Source: Polaromonas jejuensis NBRC 106434
Lineage (GTDB): Bacteria; Pseudomonadota; Gammaproteobacteria; Burkholderiales; Burkholderiaceae_C
Assembly: GCF_001598235.1 (NCBI RefSeq)
Contig: NZ_BCYO01000035.1
Coordinates: 1 to 33,747 of the forward strand
Direction of reading: 5' to 3'
DNA: 33,747 nt
The position numbers were made by a program, and so were the translations under genes. Below the pieces are notes generated by a model. That model was not told the DNA's origin. It made no database searches and was given only the letters and a program-made list of their open reading frames with translations. This document shows, piece by piece, positions 7,419 through 15,101 of this stretch (positions within the stretch are counted from its first letter, which is position 1; every line of letters starts with the position of its first letter).

Positions 7419-8654
7419 TCAGAGTTTAACTGGCTGGCCTGCCGGCGCCCCGGCGCCTGAAACGGCCGCGGCCGCATGGCGACCCGGCGCCTTCATGGGC
7501 CAGGCCACCAGCAGCCACAGCAGCATCAGGCCGCCGCAGACGAGGAAAAGCCCTTGGGGGCCGTGCGTTTTGGTGATCCAGCCGCCGATCGCGCCACCGG
7601 CAAAAAAGCCCAGCGACTGCAAGGTGTTGTACACGCCCAGCGCCGCCCCCCGCGCGTGCGCCGGCGCCACGCGTGAGGCCAGGCTGGGCTGGCTGGCTTC
7701 CAGCACATTGAAGCCGCAAAAAAACAGGAACAGCAGCACACCCAGCAGGCCCAGGCTGGGCAGCGCCGTGGCCGGGCGCGAGGCCTCCCACAGCAAGCCC
7801 AGCTGGACCACGAAAATCAGCCCCACGGCGCCCAGAAACACGGCGCGCAGATAGCCGCGTTTTTCAAGGGGAAACAAGGTCATGCCCATGACCACGAACG
7901 AGGCGAGAACGACCGGCAGGTACAACTGCCAGTGGTGGGTTTTTTCCAGCCCGGCACTGACCAGCAGCGCCGGAATGGCCACCCACATGGCCAGCTGCAC
8001 GGCGTGCAGCACAAACACGCCAAAGTCCAGCCGCAACAGGGCAAGGTCTTTCAGCACCTCGACGACGCTGCCGCGCGGCCGGTCGACGTGGAGCAGCGGC
8101 TCGGGCGGCACCCACCATACGATGACGGCAATCCCCGCCAGCGCCAGCGAACCCGTCAGGGCAAACAGGCCGTGCAAGCCGATGTAGCCGGCCAGCAGCG
8201 GCGCGACCACCAGCGACAGGGCAAACATCAGGGCAATGCTGGCGCCCACCAGCGCCATGGCCTTGGTGCGCACCTCGTCGCGGGTGCAGTCCGCCAGCAG
8301 CGCGGTGACGGCCGCCGAGATCGCGCCCGCGCCCTGCAGCGAACGACCCACAATCAACCAGTTCAGGTCAGGCGCCCAGGCGGCGACAAAACTGCCCAGC
8401 GCAAACATCAGCAAGCCGGCAATGATCACGCGCTTGCGGCCCCACCAGTCCGAGGCGATGCCAAAGGGGATTTGCAGGATGCCCTGGGTCAGCCCATAAA
8501 TACCCATGGCCAGGCCGATGCGGGCGGGGTCATCGCCACCGGGGTATTTGGCGGCTTCCAGGGCAAACACCGGCAGCACCAGAAACAGCCCCAGCATGCG
8601 CAGGGCAAAAATCAGCGCCAGCGAGCCGCTGGCGCGCCGCTCGGTGGCGGTCAT
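7419..8654 (-). CDS. Major facilitator superfamily permease (YajR-like)
   Basis: A 411-residue inner-membrane permease with about 12 hydrophobic segments. The first helix carries LALIFALRMLGLFLVLPVFAL. The MFS signature follows in the loop between helices 2 and 3 as GIASDWWGRKRVI, with GRSLQGAGAI in helix 4 and a second-half counterpart VYNTLQSLGFFAGGAIGGW. The pattern resembles the YajR drug/proton antiporter group; the substrate cannot be read from sequence. The ATG at 8654 (MTATERRASG) is preferred. A TTG at 8687 would add 11 residues, and neither has a good Shine-Dalgarno. ssb follows 22 bases downstream. The MFS-ssb / uvrA arrangement is, as I recall, common in Burkholderiales. Confidence 0.85.
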   Translation of the reverse strand: MTATERRASGSLALIFALRMLGLFLVLPVFALEAAKYPGGDDPARIGLAMGIYGLTQGILQIPFGIASDWWGRKRVIIAGLLMFALGSFVAAWAPDLNWLIVGRSLQGAGAISAAVTALLADCTRDEVRTKAMALVGASIALMFALSLVVAPLLAGYIGLHGLFALTGSLALAGIAVIVWWVPPEPLLHVDRPRGSVVEVLKDLALLRLDFGVFVLHAVQLAMWVAIPALLVSAGLEKTHHWQLYLPVVLASFVVMGMTLFPLEKRGYLRAVFLGAVGLIFVVQLGLLWEASRPATALPSLGLLGVLLFLFFCGFNVLEASQPSLASRVAPAHARGAALGVYNTLQSLGFFAGGAIGGWITKTHGPQGLFLVCGGLMLLWLLVAWPMKAPGRHAAAAVSGAGAPAGQPVKL

Positions 8655-9010
8655 GGGGAAGGACGGGGGGGCAGAAGACACGGTCAAGAAGGTCTGAAAA
8701 GGAAGGAGTTAGGCGACGTTCGGAGAAATTGACCGCCGCAGCGGTCCGCAAATACCAGAAAGTACAAAGGCCGGCCGCATGGGCGGGTGCACAGCCGCCT
8801 ATTGTGCTCGAAACGGGGCTTCGGTCTATGATGGAGAGTTTTGCGGCGCCCCATACAGTGAACTCTCCCAACGACAGCAAATATTTGGTTTCCCCGCCGT
8901 CGGGCGTGGAGGCTAGCGAACGCAGCGCCGGGCCGCCCCAAGCAAGTTCAGCCCCCTCGGGGGGCAGCGACTTACACGCAGTGTTCTCGAAGAGCGGCGA
9001 AGCCAAGAGC
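8655..9010. other. Divergent spacer upstream of uvrA, with uncertain uvrA start
   Basis: About 355 bases between the MFS and uvrA starts. It contains a perfect 8-bp inverted repeat GGAGAGTT (8833-8840) / AACTCTCC (8861-8868), a -10-like TATGAT (8827-8832) with TTGTGC 19 bases before it, and a G/C hairpin GCCCCC-TC-GGGGGC around 8960-8974. The uvrA frame is open through all of it, but the encoded residues do not resemble UvrA. I found no LexA-type CTGT-N8-ACAG box. Confidence 0.5.
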
Positions 9011-9017
9011 GTGGGGG
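8893..9017. repeat. Suspected dispersed Comamonadaceae-type intergenic repeat
   Basis: The stretch containing CCCCCTCGGGGGGCAGCGAC and ending in GAGCGTGGGGG resembles, from memory, a sequence scattered through intergenic regions of related genomes. It has a strong G/C hairpin (about 8960-8974). No second copy lies in this window, so its repeat status is not shown by these data. Confidence 0.35.
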
Positions 9018-12000
9018 CCCATATTCTTGCCGCCCAGCGCATCAGCATTCGCGGGGCGCGCACGCACAACCTCAAAAATATCGACCTCGATATTCCGCGC
9101 AACCAGCTGGTGGTGATCACCGGGCTGAGTGGCTCGGGCAAGTCCTCGCTGGCCTTTGACACGCTGTATGCCGAGGGCCAGCGCCGCTATGTGGAGAGCC
9201 TGTCCACCTACGCGCGGCAATTCCTGCAGCTGATGGACAAGCCCGACGTGGACATGATAGAGGGCCTGTCACCCGCGATTTCCATCGAGCAGAAGGCCAC
9301 CTCGCACAACCCGCGCTCCACCGTGGGCACGGTGACCGAGATCCACGACTACCTGCGCCTGCTGTTTGCCCGCGCCGGCACGCCCTACTGCCCCGAGCAT
9401 GATTTGCCGCTGCAGGCGCAAAGCGTCAGCGAGATGGTCGATACCGTCCTGGGCCTGCCCGAAGACACCAAGCTGATGATCCTGGCGCCGGTAGCGCGCG
9501 ACCGCAAGGGCGAGTTTGTCGATGTGTTTGCCGAGATGCAGGCGCACGGCTATGTGCGCTTTCGCGTCGACGGCACGGCCTATGAATTTGACGAGCTGCC
9601 CAAGCTCAAGAAAACCGAGAAGCACAATGTTGACGTGGTGATTGACCGCATCAAGGTCCGCGCGAACAAGAACCGGCAGCCCCACGCCGAACTCGCGCCA
9701 GAGGCCGGCCAGGAAGCCGGCGCGCCGCCGGCACCCGACCTGCAGCAGCGTCTTGCCGAAAGCTTCGAGGCCGCGCTGCGCCTGGCCGACGGCAAGGCGA
9801 TTGCCCTGGAGATGGACACCGGCAAAGAGTATCTCTTCAGCGCCAAGTTTTCCTGCCCGGTCTGCGACTACTCGCTCAGCGAGATGGAGCCGCGGCTTTT
9901 CTCGTTCAACTCGCCGGTAGGCGCCTGCCCGAGCTGCGACGGCCTGGGCCATATGGAATTTTTTGACCCGACGCGGGTGGTGGCATTTCCCACGCTGAGC
10001 CTGGCCAGCGGCGCCGTCAAGGGCTGGGACCGGCGCAACGGTTATTACTTTTCCATGCTGGAAAGCCTGGCGAAACATTACCAGTTCGACATCGACTCGG
10101 CCTTTGAAGACCTGCCCGAAAACGTGCGCCACGTGGTGCTGTACGGCTCGGGCGAGGAAGAGATCAAGTTCAGCTACGTGATGGATTCGGGCAACTCGGC
10201 CGGCAAGAAGGTCAGCAAGAAGCACCCATTCGAAGGCGTGATCACCAACTTTGAACGGCGCTACCGCGAAACCGACTCCGCCACCGTGCGCGAAGAGCTG
10301 GCGCGCTACCGCAGCCTGCAGGCCTGCCCCGACTGCGGCGGCACGCGCCTGCGCAAAGAGGCCCGCCATGTGTATCTGGTGGGCAAGTCCGGCGGCGACA
10401 TGGCGACGCATCCGCGCAAGGCGATTTACGAAATCAGCCGCGTCACGCTACGCGAGAGTTTTGAGTACTTCAGCAGCCTGACCATGGAAGGCGCCAAGGC
10501 CGAGATCGCCGACAAGGTGGTGCGCGAAATTGGCCTGCGCCTGAAATTCCTCAATGACGTGGGCCTCAATTACCTGAGCCTGGACCGCAGCGCGGAGACG
10601 CTGTCGGGCGGCGAATCGCAGCGCATACGCCTGGCCTCGCAGATCGGCTCGGGCCTGACCGGCGTGATGTATGTGCTCGACGAGCCCAGCATAGGCCTGC
10701 ACCAGCGCGACAACGACCGCCTGATCGGCACGCTCAAGCACCTGCGCGATATCGGCAACAGCGTGCTGGTGGTCGAGCACGACGAAGACATGATCCGCGC
10801 CGCCGACCATGTGATCGACATGGGGCCGGGCGCCGGCATTCACGGTGGCCGCGTCATGGCGCAGGGCACGTTTGAAGAGGTCAAGGCCAGCCCCGATTCA
10901 TTGACCGGCAAGTACCTGGCGCAAACACTCAAGATTGCCGTGCCCAAGCGCCGCACACCGTGGCTGCCGACCGTGAAGGCCGTGGAAGCGGCCGAGAAAA
11001 AGAAGGCCTCGCGCTTTCCGCAAAGCCCGGCCGCGGAGCGCCGCGCGGCGCGCGAGGCCCAGCACCTGGCGACGCAAGGCGACATGCAGGCGCTGCGCGT
11101 GGTCGGCGCCACCGGCCACAACCTCAAGGGCGTGAGCGTGGAGTTCCCCGTGGGCCTGCTGACCTGTGTCACCGGCGTCTCCGGCTCGGGCAAGTCCACG
11201 CTGGTCAACGACACGCTGTATGCGGCCGTGGCGCGCACGCTGTACCGCGCGCATGAAGAGCCCGCGCCGCACGAGAGCATTGAAGGCATAGAGCATTTCG
11301 ACAAGGTCATCAATGTCGACCAGTCACCGATAGGCCGCACGCCGCGCAGCAACCCGGCCACCTACACCGGCCTCTTCACGCCGATTCGCGAGCTGATGGC
11401 GGAAATGAACACGGCGCGCGAGCGCGGCTACGGCGCCGGGCGTTTTTCCTTCAACGTCGCCGGCGGACGCTGCGAGGCCTGCCAGGGCGACGGCGTGGTG
11501 AAAGTCGAAATGCACTTTCTGCCCGATGTGTATGTGCCCTGCGACGTCTGCAAGGGCCAGCGCTACAACCGCGAAACGCTGGAGGTGCAGTACAAGGGCA
11601 AGAACATCGCGCAAATCCTGGACCTCACGGTCGAGGCTGCTGCCGAATTCTTCAAGGCCGTGCCCCACATTGCGCGCAAGCTGCACACCCTGCTGGATGT
11701 GGGCCTGTCCTACATCAAGCTGGGCCAGGCGGCCACCACGCTGTCGGGCGGCGAGGCGCAGCGCGTCAAGCTCGCGCTGGAGCTCTCCAAGCGCGACACC
11801 GGCCGCACGCTCTACATCCTGGACGAACCCACGACCGGCCTGCACTTTGCGGACATCGACTTGCTGCTCAAGGTGCTGCACCAGTTGCGCGACGCGGGCA
11901 ATACCATCGTGATCATTGAGCACAACCTCGACGTCATCAAGACGGCCGACTGGCTGATCGACATGGGCCCCGAAGGCGGCGCCGGCGGCGGCCAGGTGGT

Positions 12001-12076
12001 GGGCGTGGGCACACCCGAGGCGCTGGCCGCCAATGCCCATAGCCACACCGGCCACTATCTGGCGCGGCTGCTTTGA
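9011..12076 (+). CDS. uvrA: Excinuclease ABC subunit A
   Basis: The damage-recognition ATPase of nucleotide excision repair, which dimerises and loads UvrB. From a GTG at 9011 it has 1021 residues. Core motifs are ISIRGARTHNLKNIDL, Walker A GLSGSGKS (residues 38-45) and a second GVSGSGKST. Two LSGGE signatures are followed by Walker B VLDEPSIGLH and ILDEPTTGLH. Two zinc modules are CPVC...CPSC and CEAC...CDVC. Extra segments (about 35 residues after VRANKNRQ, and about 60 Lys/Ala-rich residues before the second ABC domain) explain the length beyond the ~940 of E. coli. The start is uncertain: the frame is open from 8729 (TTG), with ATGs at 8828/8831 and a GTG at 8981, but the upstream part looks like intergenic DNA. 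No candidate has a good Shine-Dalgarno. Confidence 0.94.
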   Translation: MGAHILAAQRISIRGARTHNLKNIDLDIPRNQLVVITGLSGSGKSSLAFDTLYAEGQRRYVESLSTYARQFLQLMDKPDVDMIEGLSPAISIEQKATSHNPRSTVGTVTEIHDYLRLLFARAGTPYCPEHDLPLQAQSVSEMVDTVLGLPEDTKLMILAPVARDRKGEFVDVFAEMQAHGYVRFRVDGTAYEFDELPKLKKTEKHNVDVVIDRIKVRANKNRQPHAELAPEAGQEAGAPPAPDLQQRLAESFEAALRLADGKAIALEMDTGKEYLFSAKFSCPVCDYSLSEMEPRLFSFNSPVGACPSCDGLGHMEFFDPTRVVAFPTLSLASGAVKGWDRRNGYYFSMLESLAKHYQFDIDSAFEDLPENVRHVVLYGSGEEEIKFSYVMDSGNSAGKKVSKKHPFEGVITNFERRYRETDSATVREELARYRSLQACPDCGGTRLRKEARHVYLVGKSGGDMATHPRKAIYEISRVTLRESFEYFSSLTMEGAKAEIADKVVREIGLRLKFLNDVGLNYLSLDRSAETLSGGESQRIRLASQIGSGLTGVMYVLDEPSIGLHQRDNDRLIGTLKHLRDIGNSVLVVEHDEDMIRAADHVIDMGPGAGIHGGRVMAQGTFEEVKASPDSLTGKYLAQTLKIAVPKRRTPWLPTVKAVEAAEKKKASRFPQSPAAERRAAREAQHLATQGDMQALRVVGATGHNLKGVSVEFPVGLLTCVTGVSGSGKSTLVNDTLYAAVARTLYRAHEEPAPHESIEGIEHFDKVINVDQSPIGRTPRSNPATYTGLFTPIRELMAEMNTARERGYGAGRFSFNVAGGRCEACQGDGVVKVEMHFLPDVYVPCDVCKGQRYNRETLEVQYKGKNIAQILDLTVEAAAEFFKAVPHIARKLHTLLDVGLSYIKLGQAATTLSGGEAQRVKLALELSKRDTGRTLYILDEPTTGLHFADIDLLLKVLHQLRDAGNTIVIIEHNLDVIKTADWLIDMGPEGGAGGGQVVGVGTPEALAANAHSHTGHYLARLL

Positions 12077-12100
12077 ACGCTGCCTTGTCAGCGTTCTCTT
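12075..12100 (+). terminator. Rho-independent terminator of uvrA
   Basis: GAACGCTG (12075-12082), loop CCTTGT, CAGCGTTC (12089-12096): a perfect 8-bp stem that begins within the uvrA stop codon, followed by TCTTT. Confidence 0.72.
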
Positions 12101-12103
12101 TAC

Positions 12104-12140
12104 CGCTTCCTGGCGCTTCCTGGCGCTTCCTGGCGCTTCG
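12104..12140. repeat. 10-bp tandem repeat between uvrA and the DMT gene
   Basis: CGCTTCCTGG is repeated three times exactly (12104-12133), with a partial fourth unit CGCTTCG. It lies between the uvrA terminator and the next start codon, in the promoter or leader region of the DMT gene. The 10-bp period is close to one helical turn. Confidence 0.85.
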
Positions 12141-12158
12141 CGCGCCTCACCCTGAAGG

Positions 12159-13112
12159 ATGTCCGCCTTGAATCGCCCCTCTAGCGCGTCTTTTTTTACC
12201 AGCCGCAAGGTCGTTTTTCTGCTCGCCTCGCTGTGCTGCCTGCTCTGGGGCAGCGCCTACCCGGCCATCAAGAACGGCTATGCGCTGTTCCACATTGCGG
12301 CCGATGACATTCCCTCCAAGCTGGTGTTTGCGGGCTGGCGCTTCATCTTTGCAGGCCTGGTGCTGCTGGCGATTGCGGCCGTGGGCAAGAAGCCGCTCAG
12401 GCTGGACCGCCCTACCCTCGGCCAGGTCACGCTGGTGGGCCTGACCCAGACCAGCCTGCAGTACGTGTTTTTCTACATCGGCCTGGCCTACGCCACGGGC
12501 GTGAAGAGTTCCATCATGAACGCCACCGGCACTTTTTTCAGCGTGCTGCTGGCCCACTTCATCTACAAGAACGACAGGCTCAGCTTTAACAAGGCGCTGG
12601 GCTGCGTCGTCGGCTTTGTCGGCGTGATGGTGGTGAATTTCAGCGAGGGCTTGCTGAGCTTTGACTTCACGCTGCTGGGCGAGGGCTTTGTGGTGATCGC
12701 GGCCTTTGTGCTGTCGGCCGCCAGCATTTACGGCAAGAAGGTCTCGCAGCGCGTGGATTCCGTGGTGCTGACCGGCTGGCAGCTGGCCATAGGCGGCTTG
12801 GCCCTGGTGCTGATCGGCTTTGCCGCCGGCGGCGCGCTGACCGGCTTCACGGCCAAGTCCATCGCCCTGATGCTTTACCTGGTGATGCTGTCTTCGGCGG
12901 CGTTTTCGCTCTGGACCATCTTGCTCAAGTACAACCGGGTCAGCATGGTCACCGTGTTCAATTTCATGATCCCGGTGTTTGGCACCGCGCTGTCGGCACT
13001 GTTCCTGGACGAGAATTTCCTCGAGTGGAAGAACGCTGCGGCGCTGCTGCTGGTGTGCTGGGGCATCTGGCTGGTGACCAAGGAAGAAAAGCCCGTGCCG
13101 GTCATGGCTTGA
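12159..13112 (+). CDS. DMT/EamA-family inner-membrane transporter
   Basis: A 317-residue protein with about ten hydrophobic helices and two EamA repeats. The first has LLASLCCLLWGSAYPAIKNGY and ends near VVGFVGVMVVN. The second starts at EGFVVIAAFVLSAASIYGKK and ends in AALLLVCWGIWLVTKEEK. Family members export amino acids or other metabolites; the substrate is not predictable here. A GAAGG directly abuts the ATG at 12159 with no spacing. The in-frame TTG at 12168, nine bases after GAAGG, may therefore be the real start (MNRPSSASFF...). It is separated from uvrA by a terminator and a tandem repeat, so it is probably independently transcribed. Confidence 0.85.
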   Translation: MSALNRPSSASFFTSRKVVFLLASLCCLLWGSAYPAIKNGYALFHIAADDIPSKLVFAGWRFIFAGLVLLAIAAVGKKPLRLDRPTLGQVTLVGLTQTSLQYVFFYIGLAYATGVKSSIMNATGTFFSVLLAHFIYKNDRLSFNKALGCVVGFVGVMVVNFSEGLLSFDFTLLGEGFVVIAAFVLSAASIYGKKVSQRVDSVVLTGWQLAIGGLALVLIGFAAGGALTGFTAKSIALMLYLVMLSSAAFSLWTILLKYNRVSMVTVFNFMIPVFGTALSALFLDENFLEWKNAAALLLVCWGIWLVTKEEKPVPVMA

Positions 13113-13129
13113 TGCCCTTCAGGCCTCCA

Positions 13130-13172
13130 GCCCATATGCAACGGGCGCAATAAGCTATGCTTTTAATAGCAA
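13130..13172. repeat. Composite palindromic repeat, copy 3
   Basis: GCTATGCTTTTAATAGC (13154-13170; perfect 5-bp arms, then AA) is preceded by AGCCC and GGGCGCAATAA. It sits in the convergent gap and ends three bases before the stop codon of the amidohydrolase gene, so it could act as a terminator hairpin for either side. Confidence 0.6.
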
Positions 13173-13994
13173 TTATTCAAAGCCGTACAACTGCGCCGGG
13201 TTGTCCACCAGGATTTTCTGGCGCATTGCATCGCTACTCGTCCAGGCAAACAGCAGCTCATACATGGCCACGTCGGAAGGCGCGGGCTTGCGCCCCGGGT
13301 GCGGCCAGTTGCTGGCCCAGAGGCAGCGCTCGGGAAACTTTTCGGCCAGCGTGCGCGCCAGCAGGCTGACATCGTCATAGCCGGGCGCGCCGGTTTGGGA
13401 GGTCTCGTAAGGCGCCGATAGCTTGACCCAGGCGCGGCCGGTGTCCAGCACCCGCAACAGCGACTGGAAGGACGGGTGGTCGGGGCTAACAGGCTCGAGG
13501 AACTTGCCGTTGTGGTCGATCACCAGTTGGCAGGGCAGGCGCTTGAGCACTTCTTCATGATCGGGCAGGTTGCGCCCGTCCAGCTGCAGGTTGATCATCC
13601 AGTCGAAATCTTTCAGACGCGTCGCCATGGGCTCCAGCGAGTCCCAGCTCAGCGGGCCACCAATCATCATGTAGCGCACGCCGCGCATGCCGCCGTCGTG
13701 CAGGCGCTGGATCTCGGCGTCGGGCGCGTCCGGTGCCACCAGCGCGATGCCGCGTGCCGCGTCGCCCATCTGCGCCAGTGCATCCAGGGTGCAGCTGTTG
13801 TCAAAGCCATAGCCGGTGGGCTGCACGATGACGGCGCGCTCCAGGCCCAGCGCCTGCTGCACCTCGCGGTAGGCCGACACGGGCGAGTGCGGCGGGATCA
13901 CCGCGACATTCGGGATCAGCGGGTACTTGTCTTCATAAATATGCACATGGCAGTCGCAGGCGCCTGCATAAGTCTTGTTCTGGGTGGCTTGCAT
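13173..13994 (-). CDS. Amidohydrolase_2-family metal-dependent hydrolase (LigI / galactarolactone isomerase-like)
   Basis: A 273-residue TIM-barrel protein of the COG3618 type, which includes 2-pyrone-4,6-dicarboxylate lactonase and D-galactarolactone isomerase. GACDCHVHIYEDKYP near the start carries the HxH (His16, His18). GMRGVRYMMIGG, VIDHNGKF (His161) and WVKLSAPYE mark successive strands. The final barrel motif is ASNWPHP, with Asn229 where several characterised members have Asp. ATG at 13994 gives the typical N-terminus; no clear Shine-Dalgarno is seen, and the frame is open upstream to 14114 but overlaps the preceding gene. It is the last gene of the dctP-dctQM-lacI-dehydrogenase operon, so it probably hydrolyses a lactone or similar intermediate of the imported substrate. 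Confidence 0.8.
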   Translation of the reverse strand: MQATQNKTYAGACDCHVHIYEDKYPLIPNVAVIPPHSPVSAYREVQQALGLERAVIVQPTGYGFDNSCTLDALAQMGDAARGIALVAPDAPDAEIQRLHDGGMRGVRYMMIGGPLSWDSLEPMATRLKDFDWMINLQLDGRNLPDHEEVLKRLPCQLVIDHNGKFLEPVSPDHPSFQSLLRVLDTGRAWVKLSAPYETSQTGAPGYDDVSLLARTLAEKFPERCLWASNWPHPGRKPAPSDVAMYELLFAWTSSDAMRQKILVDNPAQLYGFE

Positions 13995-14040
13995 GGAGGT
14001 CTTTCGGAAATCTTCAGGAGGAACAAAAAGAGGGAGTGGC

Positions 14041-15066
14041 TCAGGCAGGCTGCTGCGCCCCGAAAGCCTGCTCCCAGCGCTTGGCACGCTGCCAGCGCCT
14101 GGCATGCTGCGCATTCACCGCGCCCCGGGGTTCGCGCCCCCGCATGATGTCGGTCACCTGCGCCACCGTTTCCATGGCCTGGTGCTCCACCGCCGGCGGC
14201 GTGAGGCCGCCGATGTGCGGCGTGGCGATGACGCGCGGGTGCGCCGCGACGCGCGGCGACGGCATCTGGTCGGGCGCGCGGCCCACGTCCAGCGCGCAGC
14301 CCGCGATGATGCCGGCGTCCAGCGCCTGCAGCAGCGCCTCTTCATCGACCAGGTTGCCGCGCGAGGCATTGATGAAAAACGCGCCGGGCTTCATGGCGGC
14401 AAAGGTTTTGGCATTCATCATGTTCTCGGTCGCCTCGGTCGCGGCGGCCAGGCAGACCACGTAGTCGGACTGCTGGAGCAGGGGCATGAGGTCCGCCTGC
14501 ACCAGCTCCTTGCGGCCGGTCGGCGTGAAGGGGTCGTGCACCACGATGCGCATGCCCAGCGCCAGCGCCACGTCGCACAGGTAGCGGCTGATCTGGCCAT
14601 AGCCGATGACGCCCAGCGTGGCGCCGCGCAGTTCGCGCCCCATCACCGGCGGCGCCGGCCGGCCCGCGTGGTACAGCGCGGCGGACGCGCTGATGTGACG
14701 GCTCAAATCAATCATCACGCCGATGATCCATTCGGACACCGAGGCAATGAAGCCGGCGCTGGCCTGCGTGACCAGCACGCCGTGCCGGCTGGCGGCCGCC
14801 ACGTCGATGTTGCGGATGTCGATGGCGCAGCGCACAAAGGCTTTGAGCCGCGGCAAGGCGGCAAACAGCGCGTCATCGCCCAGCGTCTGGCGGTAGGAAA
14901 TGATCACCTCGCAGTCCTGCGCCAGCGCCGCCAGTTCCTGCGACGAAAGATCGGCATCGCCGGGGTTGAAGCGCACGTCGGCAATGGCCTGCAAGGCGGC
15001 GCTGGCCCTGTCGCCGAAGTAATGCGCGAGCTTGTCCTGGGGATGGCTTACAAAAACCGTTGTCAT
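14041..15066 (-). CDS. D-2-hydroxyacid dehydrogenase family protein with altered active site
   Basis: A 341-residue NAD(P)-dependent dehydrogenase of the PGDH/formate-dehydrogenase-like fold. The Rossmann motif GVIGYGQIS is at 153-160, the substrate Arg is Arg236 in ASRGNLVDEEAL, and the catalytic His is His284 in TPHIGG. The Glu that normally precedes Pro in the DVFxxEP segment is absent: the sequence reads ALDVGRAPDQMP (residues 258-269). The family reversibly oxidises D-2-hydroxy acids to 2-keto acids. ATG at 15066 is preceded by AAGG. It lies between the LacI-type regulator and the amidohydrolase, so it probably acts on the TRAP substrate or a derivative. Confidence 0.85.
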   Translation of the reverse strand: MTTVFVSHPQDKLAHYFGDRASAALQAIADVRFNPGDADLSSQELAALAQDCEVIISYRQTLGDDALFAALPRLKAFVRCAIDIRNIDVAAASRHGVLVTQASAGFIASVSEWIIGVMIDLSRHISASAALYHAGRPAPPVMGRELRGATLGVIGYGQISRYLCDVALALGMRIVVHDPFTPTGRKELVQADLMPLLQQSDYVVCLAAATEATENMMNAKTFAAMKPGAFFINASRGNLVDEEALLQALDAGIIAGCALDVGRAPDQMPSPRVAAHPRVIATPHIGGLTPPAVEHQAMETVAQVTDIMRGREPRGAVNAQHARRWQRAKRWEQAFGAQQPA

Positions 15067-15101
15067 TCAATCGCCTTGTTCAGAATTCAAAAAGAGTTGT
15101 T

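Noticed and set aside
9269..10411. Minus-strand frame of 380 codons inside uvrA
   Set aside because: Lies opposite conserved UvrA ATPase sequence and has no recognisable domain.
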